Of a DNA stretch of 10,660 bases, positions 6,527 through 10,660 are shown in pieces. Each line of letters starts with the position of its first letter. The first letter of the stretch is position 1. The DNA comes from an uncultured Leptotrichia sp. (GTDB lineage: Bacteria; Fusobacteriota; Fusobacteriia; Fusobacteriales; Leptotrichiaceae): assembly GCA_938017765.1 (NCBI GenBank), contig CALIJH010000199.1, positions 1 through 10,660 on the forward strand. Direction: 5' to 3'. The translations under genes were made by a program, and so were the position numbers. The notes beneath the pieces were generated by a model. That model worked only from the letters and a program-made list of their open reading frames with translations, made no database searches and was not told where the DNA came from.

Positions 6527-7537
6527 ATGGCAGGAAATATTTTAGGAACAACGGTGTATTATGACAAGGACTGTGATTTGAACAAATTGACAGGGAAAAA
6601 AATAACAATTTTGGGGTACGGTTCACAGGGGCATGCACATGCATTAAACTTGAAAGAAAACGGTATGGATGTAACAGTGGGGCTTAGAAAAGGTTCAGAG
6701 TCATGGAATCAGGCTGAAGAAGCGGGGTTTACAGTGAAAGAAACTTCTGAAGCCGTAAAAGACGCAGATGTAGTTATGATTTTAATTCCTGATGAATTAC
6801 AGGCTGACACTTATGCAAAAGATGTGGCACCTAATCTGAAACAGGGAGCATATTTAGGATTTGGACATGGATTTAACATACATTTCGGAAAAATAAAACC
6901 GAGAGAAGATATAAATGTATTTATGGTAGCTCCTAAAGGACCGGGACATCTTGTAAGAAGAACTTTTCAGGAAGGAAGCGGAGTACCTTGCCTTATTGCA
7001 GTCGAAAAGGATCCAAGCGGAGATACTAAAGATATCGCTCTCGCGTGGGCTTCGGGTATCGGAGGAGGAAGATCGGGGATACTTGAAACTACTTATAAGC
7101 AGGAAACAGAGACAGATTTATTCGGAGAACAGGCAGTTTTATGCGGTGGAGTTGTTGAGCTGATGAAAACAGGATTTGAAGTATTAGTAGAAGCAGGATA
7201 CGACCCTGTAAATGCTTATTTTGAATGCTTACACGAAATGAAACTGATAGTAGACCTGATTTACGAGGGAGGGCTTGCTACAATGAGAAATTCCATTTCA
7301 AATACGGCGGAATATGGAGATTACATTACAGGGCCTAAGATTATCACTCCTGAAACTAAAAAAGCAATGCAGGGAATATTGGCAGATATTCAGTCAGGTA
7401 AGTTTGCTGATGATTTTCTTGCCGACTCTAAAGCAGGGCAGCCTTTCCTGAAAGCCAAAAGGGAAGAATTTGCTAAACATGATGTGGAGAAAGTAGGAGC
7501 AGAGCTTAGAAAACTCATGAGCTGGATCAAGAAATAA
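6527..7537 (+). CDS. ilvC: Ketol-acid reductoisomerase (class I)
   Basis: The enzyme converts acetolactate or acetohydroxybutyrate to the 2,3-dihydroxy acids that feed valine, leucine and isoleucine synthesis, using Mg2+ and a nicotinamide cofactor. At 336 aa it is the short class I form. The Rossmann motif is GYGSQGHAHALNL (30-42). The cofactor loop GLRKGSESW (52-60), with Arg54, Ser57 and Ser59, suggests NADPH preference. GFGHGF (111-116) holds the catalytic-region histidine and APKGPGH (135-141) follows. Metal ligands lie in ETDLFGEQ (195-202; Asp197, Glu201) and YFECLHEMKLI (231-241; Glu233, Glu237). AGGAGG (6513-6518) precedes the ATG by 8 bases, a strong site. The gene has its own promoter upstream and a terminator downstream, so it can act as a one-gene unit next to leuCDB. 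Confidence 0.97.
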   Translation: MAGNILGTTVYYDKDCDLNKLTGKKITILGYGSQGHAHALNLKENGMDVTVGLRKGSESWNQAEEAGFTVKETSEAVKDADVVMILIPDELQADTYAKDVAPNLKQGAYLGFGHGFNIHFGKIKPREDINVFMVAPKGPGHLVRRTFQEGSGVPCLIAVEKDPSGDTKDIALAWASGIGGGRSGILETTYKQETETDLFGEQAVLCGGVVELMKTGFEVLVEAGYDPVNAYFECLHEMKLIVDLIYEGGLATMRNSISNTAEYGDYITGPKIITPETKKAMQGILADIQSGKFADDFLADSKAGQPFLKAKREEFAKHDVEKVGAELRKLMSWIKK

Positions 7538-7695
7538 TATTTCTGTGAGTATTGCAAATAAAAAGGCGAAAAAACATTAATATTGTAAATGAATTTGTAA
7601 TATATTTTTATAAGACACTATAATAAAAGGGCTTTGATAAAATATTACAATTGAATTATAGTCAAAAAATACAAATAAAAGTTATAAAATAAATT

Positions 7696-7721
7696 AGACT
7701 GGACTTTTTTCAGTCTTTTTT
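7696..7721 (+). terminator. Intrinsic terminator after ilvC
   Basis: AGACTG (7696-7701) pairs with CAGTCT (7711-7716) across a 9-base loop and is followed directly by TTTTT (7717-7721). It lies about 160 bases after the ilvC stop and separates the leu/ilv region from the malate genes. The rest of the 281-base spacer 7538-7818 is A/T-rich, and beyond this hairpin and a possible promoter I see nothing in it. Confidence 0.75.
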
Positions 7722-7729
7722 AGTATAAT
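7700..7729 (+). promoter_or_regulatory. Possible promoter of the malate permease-enzyme unit
   Basis: TGGACT (7700-7705) is followed 18 bases later by TATAAT (7724-7729). It starts inside the ilvC terminator hairpin, so the two signals would share DNA. The -10 match is perfect but the -35 is 4 of 6, and TATAAT-like words are common in this AT-rich DNA. Confidence 0.4.
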
Positions 7730-7818
7730 ATACTGTAATAATAGAACAATTAAAATGTTGGAGCAATCAAAGATAGAAAAATAGTTAAATTAATAAATAG
7801 AAAGGAGTTAATAGTAAA

Positions 7819-8769
7819 ATGATTTTTTTTAAGTCTCTGGAAAGTATATTTCCTATAATTTTTATGATTGCAATAGGATATATATTGAGGAAAAAAGACT
7901 GGTTTCATGACAGTTTTAGTGAAAATGTTTCAAAAGTGATAACAAATATTGCCCTTCCTGCTTCAATATACGTTGCTGTTTCACGTAATTTGACATTGGA
8001 TACTCTATTTTCAATGTCGGACAGGCTTGTATATACTTTTGCTTCATTTATAATAGGTTACATAATCGCAATTATAATGGTCAAAGTGTTTAGAATAAAA
8101 ACAGGCAGAAAAGGTATATTTATAAACGCTTTTGTAAATGCGAACACAATATTTATAGGAATGCCTCTGAATATTGAGCTGTTTGGGGAACAGAGCTTAC
8201 CTTATTATCTTATGTATTATATAACAAACACAGTATCTATATGGACTTTTGGAGCGTTTCTCGTTTCAAATGATACTCCCGATGTGGATGACAAAAAAAA
8301 GGGTGTGAACTGGAAAAAGATATTTTCTCCTCCATTAATAGGGTTTATAGTAGCATTATTGCTTTTAGCCTTTAATATTAAAATGCCTAAAATGATTAAT
8401 TCGACAATGCAGTACATAGGAAATATAGTTACTCCGCTGTCGCTGATGTATATAGGTATTGTCCTCGCTGATGCACGACTTAGAAATATAAGGTTTGATA
8501 AAGATACAATTCTCGCTCTTGTGGGAAGATTTGTATTATCTCCTGCTGTAATGATATTATTACTCATGATAGGCAGCAGTTTGGGAGGAAATCTAACCGA
8601 CCTCGATACAAAGACTTATGTAATACAGTCGGCGGCACCTGTATTTGCTGTATTGCCTATTTTGGCAAATGAATCGGGCGGAGATGTGAAATACGCTACA
8701 AATGTGGTAACTACGAGTACAATTTTATTTGCATTGATTATACCCGTTCTGATGATGTTTTTAAAATAA
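7819..8769 (+). CDS. AEC (auxin efflux carrier) family permease, probably malate transporter
   Basis: This is a 316-aa integral membrane protein with about ten hydrophobic segments in the two-bundle AEC pattern. The first is at about residues 8-24, and a charged loop (about 151-168, NDTPDVDDKKKGVNWKK) splits the halves. Conserved family features are ITNIALPASIY (41-51), NANTIFIGMPL (107-117) with its helix-breaking G and P, and SAAPVFAVLPILA (271-283) in the second half, followed by VVTTSTILFALIIP. AAAGGAG (7801-7807) lies 11 bases before the ATG. The AEC family includes MleP malate permeases of lactic acid bacteria. The next gene is a malolactic/malic enzyme, so malate uptake or malate/lactate exchange is the likely role. 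This assignment rests on context, since AEC sequence alone does not fix the substrate. Confidence 0.85.
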   Translation: MIFFKSLESIFPIIFMIAIGYILRKKDWFHDSFSENVSKVITNIALPASIYVAVSRNLTLDTLFSMSDRLVYTFASFIIGYIIAIIMVKVFRIKTGRKGIFINAFVNANTIFIGMPLNIELFGEQSLPYYLMYYITNTVSIWTFGAFLVSNDTPDVDDKKKGVNWKKIFSPPLIGFIVALLLLAFNIKMPKMINSTMQYIGNIVTPLSLMYIGIVLADARLRNIRFDKDTILALVGRFVLSPAVMILLLMIGSSLGGNLTDLDTKTYVIQSAAPVFAVLPILANESGGDVKYATNVVTTSTILFALIIPVLMMFLK

Positions 8770-8861
8770 TAATAAAAAATCAAAATATATGATTTGAGAA
8801 TATAAAATTTAGAAAAACTAAAAATAATAATTTTTAAAATGGTAAAAAATTAAAATATATG
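8758..8861. repeat. Degenerate ~70-bp-offset duplication spanning the permease gene end
   Basis: TTTTTAAAAT at 8758-8767, the last codons and stop region of the permease, recurs at 8831-8840. It is followed in both places by an 18-base block, AAAAAATCAAAATATATG at 8774-8791 and the same with one C-to-T change at 8844-8861. The offset is 73 then 70 bases, so one 3-base indel. It fills most of the 116-base gap before the malolactic enzyme gene. Low complexity weakens the case. Confidence 0.45.
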
Positions 8862-8885
8862 TTAAATATATAAGGAGATGAAAAT

Positions 8886-10523
8886 ATGAAAAAGTCATAT
8901 GAAATACTGAATAATCCTTTCCTGAACAAAGGAACGGCTTTTACAAAAGAAGAAAGAGCTAAATTTGGTTTAACAGGTCTATTACCTCCATATATACAGA
9001 CTATAGAAGAACAGGCAGAGCAAGCCTACGGGCAGTTTCAGAAAAAGAGTACCCTTATTGAAAAGCGTCATTTCTTAATGGAGATTTTCAATACTAACAG
9101 AACATTGTTTTATTATCTGTTCAGTAAGCATATTGTGGAATTTATGCCTATTATTTACACTCCTTTGATTGCGGAAAGCATTGAAAATTATAGTGAGTTA
9201 TTTATAAATCCTCAAAATGCAGCTTTTCTCTCTATAAATGAGCCTGAAAACATAGAAGAAACATTGAGAAATGCCGCAGATGATAGAGATATAAGACTGA
9301 TAGTAGCTACTGATGCTGAAGGAATATTGGGGATAGGAGATTGGGGAGTAAACGGTGTTGATATTTCTGTCGGTAAACTTATAGTTTATACTGTTGCCGC
9401 AGGAATAAATCCTGAAAATGTGCTTCCTGTGATCCTTGATGTGGGAACAGACCGAGAAACTTTACTTAATAATCCTCTATATCTGGGAAATCGTCATAAA
9501 CGTGTCAGAGGGGATAAATATTATGATTTTGTAGATAAGTTTGTGCAAACTTCAGTAAAAATGTTTCCCGACTTGTATCTTCACTGGGAGGATTTTGGTC
9601 GATCCAATGCTGCAAATATCTTAAATAAATATAAAGATAGAATAGCTACTTTTAATGACGACATTCAGGGAACAGGAATTGTAACATTGGCAGGGATTTT
9701 AGGAGCATTGAATATTGCAGGAGAAAAACTTGCAGATCAGATATATATGTGTTACGGTGCAGGAAGTGCGGGAACAGGAATTGTAAAACGTATTTTTGAT
9801 GAAATGGTTCAGGAGGGGCTTTCGGAAGAAGAGGCTTATAAAAGATTTTATTTAGTCGATAGAGCAGGGTTATTGTTTGATGATATGGATAATTTGACAC
9901 CCGAGCAGAAACCTTTTGCCCGTAAACGTTTGGAATTTTCCAATGCGAATGAGTTAACTAATCTTACGGAAGCTGTGAAAGCAATACGTCCTACAATTTT
10001 AGTGGGGACTTCCACTGTTTCAGGTGCGTTTACAAAAGAGATTGTACAGGAAATGACTTCCTATAAAGAGCGTCCTATTATATTTCCTTTGAGTAATCCT
10101 ACCAAACTGGCAGAGGCTACGGCTCGGGATTTACTCGAATGGACAGACGGAAAAGCTCTTATCGCTACGGGAACGCCTTACAATCCTATCGAATATAAAG
10201 GGATAACTTATGAGATCGGACAGGCAAATAATGCTTTAATTTATCCCGGATTAGGTCTTGGGGTGCTTGCTTCAAAGGCAAAAATTTTGACCGATAAAAT
10301 GATTTCTGCGGCAGCTCACTCTATAACAGGAATAGTAGACTTTTCTAAAAAGGGGGCAGCAGTCCTTCCACCTGTATCAGGATTGGCGGAATTTTCAGAA
10401 ACTGTGGCATTGGCAGTAGGAAAATGTGCTTTGGAGGAAAAATTGAACAAAGAACCCGTGGAAGATATAAAACAGGCGATAAAATCTTTGAAATGGAAAC
10501 CTGAGTATACTTCTGAAAAATAA
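8886..10523 (+). CDS. mleA: Malolactic enzyme (alternatively NAD-dependent malic enzyme)
   Basis: The protein is 545 aa, the length of malolactic enzymes and large bacterial malic enzymes. Malolactic enzyme converts L-malate to L-lactate plus CO2 with tightly bound NAD+ and Mn2+. Malic enzyme gives pyruvate, CO2 and NADH. N-terminal ILNNPFLNKGTAFT (7-20) and GLTGLLPPYIQTIEEQA (28-44), and IIYTPLIAESIENYSELF (89-106), resemble what I recall of Oenococcus and Lactococcus malolactic enzyme more than malic enzymes. Catalytic-type residues are Tyr91 and Lys164 (SVGKL), with metal ligands Glu235, Asp236 (HWEDFGRS) and Asp259 (FNDDIQGTG). The NAD fold is GAGSAGTG (291-298), then PLSNPTKLAEAT (401-412) and GQANNALIYPG (445-455). 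AAGGAG (8872-8877) precedes the ATG by 8 bases. The upstream permease suits a malate-to-lactate energy module. No MleR-type regulator is in view. Confidence 0.85.
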   Translation: MKKSYEILNNPFLNKGTAFTKEERAKFGLTGLLPPYIQTIEEQAEQAYGQFQKKSTLIEKRHFLMEIFNTNRTLFYYLFSKHIVEFMPIIYTPLIAESIENYSELFINPQNAAFLSINEPENIEETLRNAADDRDIRLIVATDAEGILGIGDWGVNGVDISVGKLIVYTVAAGINPENVLPVILDVGTDRETLLNNPLYLGNRHKRVRGDKYYDFVDKFVQTSVKMFPDLYLHWEDFGRSNAANILNKYKDRIATFNDDIQGTGIVTLAGILGALNIAGEKLADQIYMCYGAGSAGTGIVKRIFDEMVQEGLSEEEAYKRFYLVDRAGLLFDDMDNLTPEQKPFARKRLEFSNANELTNLTEAVKAIRPTILVGTSTVSGAFTKEIVQEMTSYKERPIIFPLSNPTKLAEATARDLLEWTDGKALIATGTPYNPIEYKGITYEIGQANNALIYPGLGLGVLASKAKILTDKMISAAAHSITGIVDFSKKGAAVLPPVSGLAEFSETVALAVGKCALEEKLNKEPVEDIKQAIKSLKWKPEYTSEK

Positions 10524-10610
10524 AAGAAATGGTAAAATCTCTAAAATAAAAATTTAGATATACCCCGAAATATAAATAAAATAATAAAATCTTTGAATTT
10601 GAATAAGTTT
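10467..10610. repeat. Decayed tandem copies of the malolactic enzyme gene's 3' end
   Basis: The last ~53 bases of the gene (10467-10519, ending just before the stop) align with 10520-10571 and, for its first half, with 10572-10610. AAATCT recurs at 10482, 10535 and 10587, steps of 53 and 52. Over 32 aligned bases from the first two AAATCT positions I count 21 matches and 11 differences, all transitions. The copies after the stop have no open frame. The remaining tail to 10660 is A/T-rich with no gene or terminator I can support. The case is moderate because the region is AT-rich. Confidence 0.45.
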
Positions 10611-10660
10611 TGAATGAGTTAAGATAAAAAATATTTATAAAAATTGGAAACATCTCACAA

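Overview
This window looks like two or three pieces of DNA from different organisms joined end to end. From about base 1440 to the end it is AT-rich (20 of 60 bases are G or C in a sampled line of leuC). Every gene there is on the + strand, most have strong AGGAG-type ribosome binding sites, AGA/AAA codons dominate, and the spacers are long A/T runs. This fits a fusobacterium, with Leptotrichia my best guess. Bases 1 to about 1400 are more GC-balanced (29 of 60 in a sampled line of the SIMPL gene), with minus-strand genes and weak or absent Shine-Dalgarno sites. That fits a Bacteroidota member such as Porphyromonas. The first ~190 bases are richer still (34 of 60 in one line) and may have a third source. 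The genus names are inferences from composition and protein style, not from a search.

Layout, left to right. Bases 1-481 (minus) hold an open frame that begins as a family 2 glycosyltransferase and continues in frame as part of the GTPase Der. Bases 514-600 hold four 18-bp repeats at an exact 23-bp period. Bases 625-1371 (minus) encode a membrane-anchored SIMPL-domain protein. A composition break follows at about 1402-1460. The + strand then carries a RidA-family gene, leuC, leuD and leuB (leucine synthesis), a lone ABC ATPase, and ilvC behind its own near-consensus promoter and followed by an intrinsic terminator. Last comes a malate-type AEC permease followed by a malolactic/malic enzyme.

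How the genes fit together. LeuC and LeuD form isopropylmalate isomerase and LeuB carries out the next oxidation. IlvC supplies the dihydroxy-acid precursors of valine, leucine and isoleucine. leuA, ilvBN, ilvD and ilvE are not in the window. RidA proteins often protect branched-chain synthesis from reactive enamines, but this one lacks the usual key arginine. The permease and enzyme look like a malate uptake and decarboxylation module, probably malolactic (malate to lactate plus CO2).

I found no CRISPR array, tRNA, rRNA, transposase, phage gene or recognisable defence system. The most notable signals are the chimeric left end, the 23-bp repeat array, and degenerate tandem copies of gene ends in the AT-rich spacers.
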